The notes below the pieces were generated by a model that worked only from the letters and a program-made list of their open reading frames with translations, ran no database searches and was not told the DNA's origin. The translations under genes were made by a program, and so were the position numbers. Shown here in pieces: positions 19,484 to 28,493 of a stretch of DNA of 64,000 bases. The stretch's first letter is position 1. Every line of letters starts with the position of its first letter. The DNA comes from Alphaproteobacteria bacterium (GTDB lineage: Bacteria > Pseudomonadota > Alphaproteobacteria > UBA8366 > Aestuariispiraceae), in the NCBI GenBank assembly GCA_030065235.1, contig JASJDC010000010.1:62001-126000 (forward strand). Direction: 5' to 3'.

Positions 19484-19520
19484 AGGCCGGCGCGGAAGCC
19501 GTTTCCGAGCCGGCCTTTGC
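19484..19520 (+). terminator. Probable terminator after asd
   Basis: AGGCCGGC (19484-19491) pairs perfectly with GCCGGCCT (19509-19516) and the interior also pairs (GGAA with TTCC), giving a long hairpin. The T-run is short (CTTTGCTTCT), so termination may be partial. Confidence 0.65.
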
Positions 19521-19585
19521 TTCTGGGCCGCCGCTTAGAATCATTCCAAGTGGACGTGATTTAGGGCTGCGGCTAGAGTTCGCTC

Positions 19586-21850
19586 ATGAGTCGAAAAGAC
19601 ACGGGCGCGCCGGAAGACGGCCAGGACGCAGAGCCGCGTCCGACGCCAGCCGATCCGGAACCGATCGGGCCCGGTGTCGATCTGGAGTCATATCTGCGTA
19701 CCGCGCCGACCTTGGACCGCGTCCTCACGGACCCGGAAGGCGCGCCGCTCCCGGAAAATAATGTGCTCGACCCGGGGGCCGGCCCGACGGACGCCGACGC
19801 CGACGGACCGATCGGCCTGTCGGCGGATGATGTGGCCGCCTTACTCTATGACGATCTCGATGGCGGCCTCGACGGAGTTCTGAGCAGCGGCTCCGCCCCC
19901 AATTTAGGCCCCGACTCAGGCTCGAACTCTGGCTCCGTCTCTGACCCCGACCCGGCCCCCGACCCGGCCCCCGATCCGGCCATGGACGCCATGGCCGACG
20001 AAGCCTTTCGGGCGGCGATGCGGGAAGGCGAGTCGATCCAATCCGTTCTCGCCGAGACCGCCAGTCCCGACCCGCTTGGCGCGCATCAAGGGGACGCGTC
20101 CGAAATTGAGGTCGCGCTGGGCCCAGACGACGAAGATGAACGCTTGCTCGAAGAAATCCTGGCGAGCGTTCAGGACAACGCGATGGAAGAGGCGCTCGAC
20201 CTTGGCGATCCACTGCCCGATCTGTCGGCGCAAACCGAATCCGATTCCGATGCGGCCTTCGCGCCGCCGGCGGAGGCTGCGCTTGATGACGGCGCCCTAG
20301 ACCAAGGATCAGACCGACAGGACGGCGAAAGCCGCGACGAACCGGATCGCCACCAAGAGCCGACGCCGGCCTCGCCGCAGCCAACCTTAAAAGCGCGCCG
20401 TCGTCATACCGCCAGACGCCCGATCCGCATCGTCAAGCGGCCTGTGGTGAAGGTCGCGCCTGCGGGCCGCCGCACCGTCGCGCCGACGGCCGACGCCGAA
20501 ACTCATCTGCAGGAGGCCGTGCGCCAGCGCCGGAGCGGCGACGTCGACTCGGCGATCCGGAACTATCAGCATGTCGTGCGGCTGGCCCCGGAGCGCGGCG
20601 AGGCCTGGGCCGGTCTGGGCGTGCTGTTGCAGCAGACCGGAAAGCCCGACCCGGCCATCGTCTGCCTGCGCCGCGCCATCGGTTTGAGCCCGGGGAACGG
20701 GGGCCATTGGTCAGATCTGGGAAACGCCCTGCGCGCCGCCAATCGTTTGGAGGAAGCCCACCGCGCCCAAGACCGCGCCTTGTCGCTGGCCCCCGGCGAT
20801 GTCGATATCCACCATGATGCAGGTCTGGTCGCGCGGGACCTCGGGGATCTCGATGCGGCGTTGCACGCTTTTCGCCGCGCCGAACTGCTCGGTTGCCACG
20901 ATCCGGCGCTGGCATGGGACATCGCCTTGGCGCGGTTGCTCGACGGTCAGCTACAGGCCGGATTCGAGGCATTTGAGGCGCGTTGGTCGTTGCCAGGGAA
21001 TCCGCAGCGCCACACCGGCCTGCCGCGTTGGAACGGCGAGGACCTAACCGGCAAGTTTCTGCTGTTGCACGCCGAACACGATCTCGGCGACACGCTGCTA
21101 TTCAGCCGCTATGCGCTTCAGCTTCGCGCCCGCGGCGCCCGCGTGCTGTTCGAAGTGCAACCGTCTTTACGCCGGCTGTTCGAAGAAAGCGAAACCTTCG
21201 AGGATATCGACATTGTCGAACGCCAAGACGGGGCGCCAAGCCCTAAGGTCGATTTTCAACTACCCCTGTTGAGCGCGCCGGCGCATTTCGATCTGGGCGC
21301 CGGCGAGGCGGAGAGCCTTTCCCCGGCGACGCCCTATCTTGAACCGCCCGTCGGCGGCCCGCGCTTGGCGGTTCGGCGGGACCAGCAGTCTCTGCGCGTC
21401 GGCCTCGCATGGTCGGGCGACCGCAGCCATCCGCGCAACCGGAACCGGTCCACCGGTTTGGATTCTTTCACCCCGCTTCTCGACACGCCCGGCGCGCGCT
21501 TCTTCGGGATTCAGGTCGGTCCGGGAAGTTCTCAAATCCACACTCTGGGATTGGAGGCGCTAATCGAGGATTTGTCGCCGTCGATCGCGGACTTCGCCGA
21601 CGCCGCAGTGCTGCTGCGGGATATCGACTTGCTGATTGCTGTTGATAGCCCAATCGCGCATTTGGCCGGCGCCATGAACAAGGAGGTCTGGACTGCGATC
21701 CCATTCTCCCCGGATTGGCGCTGGCGATTGCGGCGCAAGGACAGTCCCTGGTATCCGAGCATGACGCTGTTTCGTCAGACCAGCCCCGGCGACTGGGACG
21801 ATGTTTTCGCTCGTCTGCGCGGCGCCCTTGTGCGCCGGATCGGGACCTGA
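19586..21850 (+). CDS. TPR protein with C-terminal glycosyltransferase-like domain and acidic disordered N-terminus
   Basis: 754 residues. The first 280 or so are acidic and low in complexity, including a DPDPAPDPAPDP run. A basic patch (KARRRHTARRPIRIVKRPVVK) then leads into about four TPR units (for example RSGDVDSAIRNYQHVVRLAP). The last 280 residues resemble the TPR-linked glycosyltransferase family: LLLHAEHDLGDTLLFSRYA, RVGLAWSGDRSHPRNRNRS and the LIAVDSPIAHLAGAM segment, which corresponds to the nucleotide-sugar site region. A protein or glycan glycosyltransferase role is inferred. There is no signal peptide. It stands alone and converges on pdxY. Confidence 0.75.
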   Translation: MSRKDTGAPEDGQDAEPRPTPADPEPIGPGVDLESYLRTAPTLDRVLTDPEGAPLPENNVLDPGAGPTDADADGPIGLSADDVAALLYDDLDGGLDGVLSSGSAPNLGPDSGSNSGSVSDPDPAPDPAPDPAMDAMADEAFRAAMREGESIQSVLAETASPDPLGAHQGDASEIEVALGPDDEDERLLEEILASVQDNAMEEALDLGDPLPDLSAQTESDSDAAFAPPAEAALDDGALDQGSDRQDGESRDEPDRHQEPTPASPQPTLKARRRHTARRPIRIVKRPVVKVAPAGRRTVAPTADAETHLQEAVRQRRSGDVDSAIRNYQHVVRLAPERGEAWAGLGVLLQQTGKPDPAIVCLRRAIGLSPGNGGHWSDLGNALRAANRLEEAHRAQDRALSLAPGDVDIHHDAGLVARDLGDLDAALHAFRRAELLGCHDPALAWDIALARLLDGQLQAGFEAFEARWSLPGNPQRHTGLPRWNGEDLTGKFLLLHAEHDLGDTLLFSRYALQLRARGARVLFEVQPSLRRLFEESETFEDIDIVERQDGAPSPKVDFQLPLLSAPAHFDLGAGEAESLSPATPYLEPPVGGPRLAVRRDQQSLRVGLAWSGDRSHPRNRNRSTGLDSFTPLLDTPGARFFGIQVGPGSSQIHTLGLEALIEDLSPSIADFADAAVLLRDIDLLIAVDSPIAHLAGAMNKEVWTAIPFSPDWRWRLRRKDSPWYPSMTLFRQTSPGDWDDVFARLRGALVRRIGT

Positions 21851-21857
21851 TCCCACC

Positions 21858-22745
21858 CTATCCTGCGCTGTCGAGACGCCGCGCCCGCTCTGTGACAGAG
21901 GGAGAGACGACGGCGTCCTGGCTTTCGATCAAGGCCAGTTCACGGCCGCCCCGGCGCTGGGTTTCGGCCAGCAAGGCGTGAACCGAGGCCAGGGTCGCTT
22001 CGAGCGCCTGCGCCGTGCTGGGCGCCGTCGCATGATGGGCCAGAAACAGGGCGGCGGTGGCGTCGCCGGCGCCGTTCGGCGCGATCTCAAAACTCAGGCG
22101 CGGCGTCGTCGCCAGCCAGCAGCCGTCCCGCGTCACCGCCGCCATGCCGATCCGAGCAGGCGCGTGGGAATCGTCGGCGTCCTCTTCGACGCTGGTGATC
22201 AGAACCGTCTTCGGCCCTTGCAGCAGAAGGCCTTGCGCGGCCCGAACCAACGCGTCCTGATCGCCAATCAAGTCGCCTGGTTCGGCCCCGGCGAGCACCG
22301 CCAGTTCGAACGGGTTCGGGGTCAGGATATCGGACAGGGGCAGCGCTTCGTCAGCCATGAATTCCGGTACGCCCGGTTTCACATAAAAGCCGCGCCCAGC
22401 GTCTCCCATGACCGGATCGCAGCAATAGACCGCCTTCGGATTGGCGCGTTTGACGCGGCGCACGGTCTCGGCGATCACGGCGCCGAGTTCGGCTGAACCG
22501 ACATAGCCGGTCAGCACCGCGTCGCAATCCGCCAAAGCCCCGCGCGCGTCCAGCCCGTCGATCAGGTCCGAGACTTCCGCCGCCGACGCCGCCGTGCCGG
22601 TCCAATCCGGATAGCCTGTATGGTTCGAGAAATGAACCGTATGCACCGGCCAGACCTCGCAATTCAGGCGCTGCAGCAGAAACACCGCAACGGAATTGCC
22701 GACATGGCCGAACGAGACATGCGATTGGATGGACAGAACATTCAT
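21858..22745 (-). CDS. pdxY: Pyridoxal kinase
   Basis: 295 residues. Phosphorylates pyridoxal to PLP for vitamin B6 salvage. The ribokinase-fold features are clear: start MNVLSIQSHVSFGHVGNSVA, the VHTVHFSNHTGYPDW loop, CDPVMGDAGRGFYV, TPNPFELAVLAG and the anion-hole NGAGDATAALFL. It ends seven bases after the TPR gene stops on the other strand. Confidence 0.95.
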   Translation of the reverse strand: MNVLSIQSHVSFGHVGNSVAVFLLQRLNCEVWPVHTVHFSNHTGYPDWTGTAASAAEVSDLIDGLDARGALADCDAVLTGYVGSAELGAVIAETVRRVKRANPKAVYCCDPVMGDAGRGFYVKPGVPEFMADEALPLSDILTPNPFELAVLAGAEPGDLIGDQDALVRAAQGLLLQGPKTVLITSVEEDADDSHAPARIGMAAVTRDGCWLATTPRLSFEIAPNGAGDATAALFLAHHATAPSTAQALEATLASVHALLAETQRRGGRELALIESQDAVVSPSVTERARRLDSAG

Positions 22746-22876
22746 GCTTCCGCCCTAGCGCATCGCGACGGACCCGGACAAGCGGTATCGTCGAAAGACA
22801 GCCGACCCGATCGCGCTTGAGGCCGGGCTCCCTTGCTTGCTAAACCGGCCGGACCGCTCGTCAAAGGACAGACGCC

Positions 22877-23758
22877 ATGCCCATCTCGTTCCGACCGCGC
22901 CGCTCGGCCTTGTATATTCCCGGCGCCAATACACGCGCACTGGCGAAGGGGCGGACCTTGCCGGCGGATATGCTGATCCTCGATCTGGAAGACGCCGTGG
23001 CGCCAGAGGCCAAGGAGACGGCGCGCGCCGCTCTCCGCGACGTCCTGGCCGAGGGCGGCTATGGCGGTCGGGAGATCCTGATCCGGATCAACGGATTGGA
23101 GACAGAATGGGGCGCCGCCGATCTGACGGCGATGGCGGACGCCGGCGCCGATGCGATCTTACTGCCGAAAGTCGAAAGCGCTGAGACCGTACGCGCGGCC
23201 GAGGCGGCGCTGGATGCGGCGGGCGCGCCGGCCGGTCTGGCGCTTTGGTGCATGATCGAGACGCCGCTGGGGGTCTTGCGAGTGCAGGGGATCGCCGCCG
23301 CCGCACCGCGCCTGGCGGGTCTGGTGATGGGGACGTCCGATCTGGCCAAGGATCTGAATTGCCGCCACACGCCCGACCGCGCGCCGCTTCTGACCAGCCT
23401 GTCGCTGGCCCTTCTGGCGGCGCGGGCGCATGGTTTGGCGATCCTGGACGGGGTGCATCTCGATCTGGCCGACGATACGGGGTTCGAGGCGGCCTGCCGT
23501 CAAGGCCGCGCCTTGGGTTTTGACGGCAAGACGCTGATCCATCCCAAGACGATTGCGGCGGCCAACGCCGCCTTTGGGCCAAGCGACGCCGACCTGGAGA
23601 CGGCGCGCCGAACCGTCGCCGCCTACGAGCAGGCCGCCGCCCAAGGCCAGGGCGTGGCCCTTCTCGACGGCAAACTGGTGGAAGCGCTGCATGCGGAAGA
23701 GGCCCGCCGTCTGCTCGATCTCGCCGCGATGATTGCGGCGTTGGAGCGGCCCGAATGA
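22877..23758 (+). CDS. CitE/HpcH-type CoA-ester lyase or thioesterase
   Basis: 293 residues. TIM-barrel features: start RRSALYIPGANTRALAKG, metal-site LDLEDAVAPEAKETAR, ILIRINGLETEWG, LLPKVESAETV and the GTSDLAKDL region. Family members cleave citramalyl-, malyl- or beta-methylmalyl-CoA, or act as malyl-CoA thioesterases (Mcl2). Because mesaconyl-CoA hydratase lies next, a malyl/methylmalyl-CoA role in the ethylmalonyl-CoA pathway is likely; lyase versus thioesterase cannot be settled by eye. Confidence 0.85.
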   Translation: MPISFRPRRSALYIPGANTRALAKGRTLPADMLILDLEDAVAPEAKETARAALRDVLAEGGYGGREILIRINGLETEWGAADLTAMADAGADAILLPKVESAETVRAAEAALDAAGAPAGLALWCMIETPLGVLRVQGIAAAAPRLAGLVMGTSDLAKDLNCRHTPDRAPLLTSLSLALLAARAHGLAILDGVHLDLADDTGFEAACRQGRALGFDGKTLIHPKTIAAANAAFGPSDADLETARRTVAAYEQAAAQGQGVALLDGKLVEALHAEEARRLLDLAAMIAALERPE

Positions 23759-23765
23759 CCCGGCG

Positions 23766-23912
23766 CTAGGCGTCGGTCCCGCGGTCGCCGCGCTGAGCCG
23801 AACCCGCGCCGCAGCAGCCGCAACCGGCGGGCGCGCAGCCAAAACGCCGCGGCGCCAGCCAGATCGCGGCGATCAGCAGGCCCGCGATAGTGAGTGTCAC
23901 AAAAGCGCCCAT
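23766..23912 (-). CDS. Possible small Cys-rich membrane protein
   Basis: A 48-residue frame starting MGAFVTLT, with one clear transmembrane segment (residues 3-18) followed by a basic stretch and a cysteine cluster (GCAPAGCGCCG). This layout recalls small FeoB-associated Cys-rich membrane proteins, but there is no feoB here and no good ribosome-binding site. The frame can extend to 24041, overlapping the start of the next gene. Weakly supported. Confidence 0.22.
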   Translation of the reverse strand: MGAFVTLTIAGLLIAAIWLAPRRFGCAPAGCGCCGAGSAQRGDRGTDA

Positions 23913-24022
23913 ATGATGGAGAATAAGAGCGGCGCGGCGAACCGCCTTGATATGGCGCAATGCTGTGGGCGGCGGCGTATCGTGACCTATGCTCACTAGG
24001 GAGACGAACAGGGAGGCGAACC

Positions 24023-25111
24023 ATGACCCAAAAGGGCGCAAAACCGGCGAACAAAGCGCAGGACCAGACGGCCACAGCGACGGGGAAGACCGACGCCGGG
24101 CGGTTCTTCGAGGATTTCACCTTGGGCGAAGTGATCGAGCATGGCGTGCCCCGGACCCTGACTGAGGGCCAGGCGGCGCTTTATCAGGCGCTGACCGGCT
24201 CGCGCTTTGCGCTCAACGCCTCACACCCGTTCGCCCGGCTGGCCGGATACGATCACAGCCCGCTGGATGACATCTTGGTCTTCAACCTGGTGTTCGGGCA
24301 AAGCGTGCCGGACATCTCGCTCAACGCTGTCGCCAATCTCGGCTATGCGGAATGCGACTTCCTGCGCCAGGTGATGGTCGGCGAGACGATCAGCGCGCGC
24401 TCGGACGTGATCGGCCTAAAGGAGAATTCCGACGGCGAGACCGGCGTGGTCTATGTCCGGACCACCGGCATGGATCATCGCGGCGTCGATATCCTGACCT
24501 ATGTGCGCTGGGTGATGATCCCGAAGCGCGACCCGAAGAGTCCGGCGCCGGAAACGGTGATCCCCGAACTGGCCGACAGGGTGGAGCGGCTGACTATCCC
24601 GCGGCACCGGATCAACCGGCTGTGGGATCCGGTGAAGGCCGGCGCGCCTTACTTCTGGGAGGATTACGAAACGGGCGAGAAAATCGACCATCGCGACGGC
24701 GTCACCATCGAGGACGCCGAGCATATGATGGCGACGCGCCTCTACAACAATAAGGCGCGGGTGCATTTCGACGCGACGCTGGCGGCACACAGCCGGTTCG
24801 GCAAACGCGTCGTCTATGGCGGCCATATCATCAGCCTGGCACGCGCGCTCAGCTTCAATGGGCTCGGTTCGGCCTGCATCGTCTCGGCGATCCATGGCGG
24901 CAGCCACACCGCCCCCGCTTTCGCCGGCGACACGATCTACGCCTGGACCGAAGTGCTGGAGACCCAAGCGATCGAGAACCGCCGCGATATCGGCGCCCTC
25001 CGCCTGCTGACCCGCGCTGTCAAGAACCGCCCCGCCGCCGACTTCCCCGCCCAAGGCCCGGACGTGGTGCTGGAGTTGGACTATACGGCCCTCTTGCCGA
25101 AGCGGCGGTGA
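24023..25111 (+). CDS. mch: Mesaconyl-CoA hydratase (MaoC family)
   Basis: 362 residues with two hotdog halves. The N-terminal RFFEDFTLGEVIEHGVPRTL, the segment PDISLNAVANLGYAE, GLKENSDGETGVVYVR and the YVRWVMIPKRD stretch match what I know of alphaproteobacterial mesaconyl-CoA hydratase, which hydrates mesaconyl-C1-CoA to beta-methylmalyl-CoA in the ethylmalonyl-CoA pathway of acetate assimilation. GGGAGG just before the ATG at 24023 fixes the start. The CitE-like gene upstream would act on the product or a related malyl-CoA. Confidence 0.88.
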   Translation: MTQKGAKPANKAQDQTATATGKTDAGRFFEDFTLGEVIEHGVPRTLTEGQAALYQALTGSRFALNASHPFARLAGYDHSPLDDILVFNLVFGQSVPDISLNAVANLGYAECDFLRQVMVGETISARSDVIGLKENSDGETGVVYVRTTGMDHRGVDILTYVRWVMIPKRDPKSPAPETVIPELADRVERLTIPRHRINRLWDPVKAGAPYFWEDYETGEKIDHRDGVTIEDAEHMMATRLYNNKARVHFDATLAAHSRFGKRVVYGGHIISLARALSFNGLGSACIVSAIHGGSHTAPAFAGDTIYAWTEVLETQAIENRRDIGALRLLTRAVKNRPAADFPAQGPDVVLELDYTALLPKRR

Positions 25112-25317
25112 GGGGTGGCGGAGGCGTCTTCGCGAGTTGTCCAACAAGCTGCGGATAAGGCTTAGACTGGGTTGGGCATGGTCACCATGGCTATTGAGCT
25201 AGAGCGCGCTTTAAGCCAAATACTCGCGATGAGCCGTTCGACAAACCTATCTCTATTGAGGCCGGCGCAGCGGCCCCGTCGCACGATGATGTTCTTCGAC
25301 CCCCTGAAAGCCTTGAA

Positions 25318-25938
25318 ATGCTCCAGCAACCGACAAGCCACAAGATCGATCCCGACACGGGCCGGATGGAAAACGCGACCGGCGCCTATCGGAAACGCAT
25401 CGCCGATCTGAGCGGCGTCTATCTCGACGAAGCGGCCTTTCTGGATGAGGCCGGGAAGGATCCCGACCGCGTGGTCTACACCGTCTTCGAGACCCGGCCG
25501 GAACAGGAGCGCGGCGATCTGATTTTCGGAACGACCCATATGGCGCCGGGACGCATCGGCGATGAGTATTTTCTGACCCGCGGGCATATCCACGCGACCG
25601 CCAACCGGCCTGAAGCCTATACCGGTCTCAGAGGCGCGGGCCTGATGCAAATGGAGTCGCCCGACGGAGAGACCGTCGTCCTGGACGTCAAACCCGGGGT
25701 TCTGGTCTATGTCCCGCCCTATTGGCTGCACCGTTCGATCAATATCGGGTCCGAGCCGCTGGTGATGAGCTTCTGCTACCCAAGCGATTCGGGACAGGAT
25801 TACGCCGTCATCGGACGCTCCGGCGGCATGGCGAAGCGGATTATCGCGCAAGGCGATGGATGGGAAGCCGTCGACAACCCTACCTACAGAAAACGCAATG
25901 CAGAAGAGGTTTCCAGAATCATGGAAACCAGCAATTAG
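25318..25938 (+). CDS. Cupin-type glucose-6-phosphate isomerase
   Basis: 206 residues of the archaeal-type (cupin) phosphoglucose isomerase family. The metal-binding signature is present: EYFLTRGHIHATANRPEAY, with two His and a Glu, plus a further His in VYVPPYWLHRSIN. It interconverts aldose and ketose phosphates. No strong ribosome-binding site precedes the ATG, and the frame is open for another 120 bases upstream with protein-like content but no start codon. It opens a four-gene run with eda, a shikimate-dehydrogenase-like gene and a 2-hydroxyacid dehydrogenase. Confidence 0.85.
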   Translation: MLQQPTSHKIDPDTGRMENATGAYRKRIADLSGVYLDEAAFLDEAGKDPDRVVYTVFETRPEQERGDLIFGTTHMAPGRIGDEYFLTRGHIHATANRPEAYTGLRGAGLMQMESPDGETVVLDVKPGVLVYVPPYWLHRSINIGSEPLVMSFCYPSDSGQDYAVIGRSGGMAKRIIAQGDGWEAVDNPTYRKRNAEEVSRIMETSN

Positions 25939-25951
25939 GCGGATAGGAAAA

Positions 25952-26599
25952 ATGACTATATTCGAAGAACTTGGAAAATTCGGCGTCGTTCCGGTGATCG
26001 CCATCGACGATGCCGACGACGCGCTGCCTTTGGCCGACGCTCTGATTTCCGGCGGCCTTCCGGTCGCAGAGATCACCTTCCGCACCGACGCCGCCCGCGA
26101 CGCTATTCTGGCGATGACGACCCACCGCCCGGAGATGATCGTCGGCGCCGGCACGGTGATCACGCGCGATCAGGTCGACGCCTCGGTCGCGGCCAACGCG
26201 AAGTTTGCGCTGGCCCCGGGATTCGAGAAGGATATCGTCGACTATGCCGGGTCGCGCGGCCTTCCCTTCGCGCCGGGGATCATGACGCCCAGCGAGCTTC
26301 AGGCTGCGCTGAGTTCCGGATGCAAGATGGTGAAGTTCTTCCCCGCAATGCCGGCGGGCGGCCCCAGCATGCTCAAGAATATTGCGGCGCCCTTCGTCCA
26401 TACCGGCGTCGGGTTCAACCCGACGGGCGGCGTCAAGCTCGACAATCTCGCCGATTGGTTCGCCGTCGAACAGGTCCGGGCCGTTGGCGGGACCTGGATC
26501 GCCACGCGCGACGATATCGCTTCCGGCGCCTGGAGCGCGATCAGCGACAAAGCCGCCCAGGCCGTCGCCCGCGTCAAGGAAATCCGGAGCGGTGCATGA
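25952..26599 (+). CDS. eda: 2-dehydro-3-deoxyphosphogluconate aldolase family protein
   Basis: 215 residues of the class I KDPG/KDPGal aldolase family: start LGKFGVVPVIAIDD, catalytic Glu in VAEITFRTDAA, GAGTVITRDQV, the PGIMTPSEL loop and the Schiff-base Lys in CKMVKFFPA. These enzymes split 2-keto-3-deoxy-6-phospho-sugar acids into pyruvate and a triose phosphate. GGATAGGAAAA before the ATG at 25952 supports the start. The next gene overlaps by ATGA. The true sugar acid is not evident. Confidence 0.92.
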   Translation: MTIFEELGKFGVVPVIAIDDADDALPLADALISGGLPVAEITFRTDAARDAILAMTTHRPEMIVGAGTVITRDQVDASVAANAKFALAPGFEKDIVDYAGSRGLPFAPGIMTPSELQAALSSGCKMVKFFPAMPAGGPSMLKNIAAPFVHTGVGFNPTGGVKLDNLADWFAVEQVRAVGGTWIATRDDIASGAWSAISDKAAQAVARVKEIRSGA

Positions 26600-27546
26600 G
26601 CTACGAGGCCGCGACCCGGCCGACCTTCTATTTCATCGGCGTCACCACGACGCAATCGTCGATTATGACGGTGTTCCCGGCCTGGGCGGCGCATCTTGGA
26701 ATCGACGCTTCCATCAAGGGAATCGACCTGCCCTTGAACGACGATCCCGAGAACTATCGTCGCGTCGTTGCATTCTTGAAAACCGATCCGCTTTCGCTTG
26801 GCGGGCTGGTGACGTCGCACAAGGTGAATCTGCTCAGGGCCTCAAGAGACCTCTTTGACACGCTCGACCCCTACGCGCAAAAGCTGCATGAGATCAGCTC
26901 TATCTCGAAACGGGGCGACCGGCTGATCGGGCACGCGAAAGACCCGATCACGGTTGGAGTCTCGCTCGAAGCCATCATCCCGCGAGACTATTGGGCCAGG
27001 ACAGGCGCAGAGCTCTGCGTCCTCGGGTCCGGCGGCTCCGCGTTGGCGCTCACCCTCTATCTGCATGACAGGAAGGCGGACGGGCGTGACGCGCCCTCGA
27101 AGATCATCGTCACCGCGCGGCGTAACGAAAGCCTGGAGGAGATGCGCCGGGTCCATGCCGAGATCGGAGTCTCGATCCCGATTGACTACCGATTAACGCC
27201 GAGTCCAAAGGACGCCGACGCCATCGTCCACGCCCTTCCGTTGCAGTCGGTGGTCGCAAACGCCACCGGGTTGGGAAAAGATCTGCCAGGATCCCCGTTG
27301 ACCGACGCCGTGATCTATCCCGAACAGGCCATCGCTTGGGAGTTTAACTATCGCGGCGATCTCGTGTTTCTGGATCAAGCCAACGCTCAGAAGCAGGCCC
27401 GCGACCTGCAGGTTGTCGATGGCTGGGTGTACTTCATCCATGGCTGGACCCGTGTCATCGCAGAAGTCTTCGATATACAGATCCCGATGTCCGGTCCCCG
27501 CTTCGACGCGCTCTGCGAGATCGCGGCGGACGTGACCGGGCGTTGA
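26596..27546 (+). CDS. Shikimate-dehydrogenase-like oxidoreductase
   Basis: 316 residues. It has a shikimate dehydrogenase N-terminal-like domain (VTSHKVNLL, equivalent to the V-T-x-P-H-K loop) and a Rossmann domain with CVLGSGGSALALTLYL. No aro genes are nearby, and the gene is translationally coupled (ATGA) to an eda homologue in a sugar-phosphate operon, so it probably oxidises a sugar-acid intermediate and not shikimate. The GSGGSALAL loop departs from the usual GAGGAA. Confidence 0.7.
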   Translation: MSYEAATRPTFYFIGVTTTQSSIMTVFPAWAAHLGIDASIKGIDLPLNDDPENYRRVVAFLKTDPLSLGGLVTSHKVNLLRASRDLFDTLDPYAQKLHEISSISKRGDRLIGHAKDPITVGVSLEAIIPRDYWARTGAELCVLGSGGSALALTLYLHDRKADGRDAPSKIIVTARRNESLEEMRRVHAEIGVSIPIDYRLTPSPKDADAIVHALPLQSVVANATGLGKDLPGSPLTDAVIYPEQAIAWEFNYRGDLVFLDQANAQKQARDLQVVDGWVYFIHGWTRVIAEVFDIQIPMSGPRFDALCEIAADVTGR

Positions 27547-27556
27547 TGGCGGGGCG

Positions 27557-28486
27557 ATGAGAGCGGGACGAATTCTCATCACGCCGCGGTCCTTGTCCTC
27601 GGGCGTGCACCCGGCGCTGCAGCCGCTTCGAGACGCCGGCTATGAACTGGTCTGTCCGTCCCCGGGCGAAACGCCGGACGAGGCGACGCTGATCGAAGCG
27701 GTCGGCGACTGCATCGGCTGGCTGGCCGGCGTCGAGCCTGTGTCGGAGGCGGTAATCGACGCCGCCGTCAAGATGAAGGCGATCAGCCGAAACGGCTCTG
27801 GTGTGGACAACTTCCCGATCGAAGCCCTGGAGAGGAGAGGCATCACGTTTCATCGCGCGGAGGCCGTCAACACCCGCGGCGTCTCGGAGCTCGCTCTGGC
27901 GCTGACGCTCGCCGGTCTTAGGAATATCGTCGCGACCGACGCCGGCATGAAGTCCGGCGATTGGCCGAGACGCATCGGCCACGAGATTGACGGCGCCGAG
28001 ATCGCGGTGGTCGGACTCGGCGCGATCGGCGGCGCTTTCTCCGATTCATGCTTGAAGCTCGGCGCGTATGTGCGCGGATTCGATCCATTCGCGCCCGACA
28101 TCCACGGGGATCATCCGAATTTCCGCCGAGGCTCGATGCAAGAGACGCTGCACGGTGCGCGGGTTCTGAGTTTGCACGCCCCGATGCTCAAGGAGGGCGC
28201 CCCATTGATCGGCGCACAAGAGATCGACCTGCTCGCGCCGGACGCGGTCGTTGTGAATACGGCGCGCGCCGGGCTTGTCGACAAGGATGCGATGCTCAAG
28301 GCGCTTGAGTCCGGCCATGTCGGAACCTACGCCACCGATGTATTCGAAGCCGAGCCGCCGACGCTGGACCCGCTTCTGGCGCATCCGCGGGTCGTCATGA
28401 CCAGCCATATCGGCGGATTCACCGTCGGTTCGGTGAGGAAGTCTGCCGGCCTCGCCGTCGAAAATCTGCTCAAGGCTCTGAACTAG
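27557..28486 (+). CDS. D-2-hydroxyacid dehydrogenase, phosphoglycerate dehydrogenase-like
   Basis: 309 residues. NAD-binding VGLGAIGGAF and the catalytic triad: Arg in VVNTARAGLVD, Glu in FEAEPP and His in TSHIGGFT. Substrate contact region ISRNGSGVDN resembles SerA. It probably reduces a 2-keto acid, or oxidises a sugar acid, within the operon with eda. It is the last intact gene; a regulator remnant begins just after its stop codon. Confidence 0.85.
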   Translation: MRAGRILITPRSLSSGVHPALQPLRDAGYELVCPSPGETPDEATLIEAVGDCIGWLAGVEPVSEAVIDAAVKMKAISRNGSGVDNFPIEALERRGITFHRAEAVNTRGVSELALALTLAGLRNIVATDAGMKSGDWPRRIGHEIDGAEIAVVGLGAIGGAFSDSCLKLGAYVRGFDPFAPDIHGDHPNFRRGSMQETLHGARVLSLHAPMLKEGAPLIGAQEIDLLAPDAVVVNTARAGLVDKDAMLKALESGHVGTYATDVFEAEPPTLDPLLAHPRVVMTSHIGGFTVGSVRKSAGLAVENLLKALN

Positions 28487-28493
28487 GCGCGTA

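Noticed and set aside
25162-26163. A 333-residue minus-strand frame under the sugar operon
   Set aside because: Shadow of the isomerase and aldolase genes, which have intact active sites.
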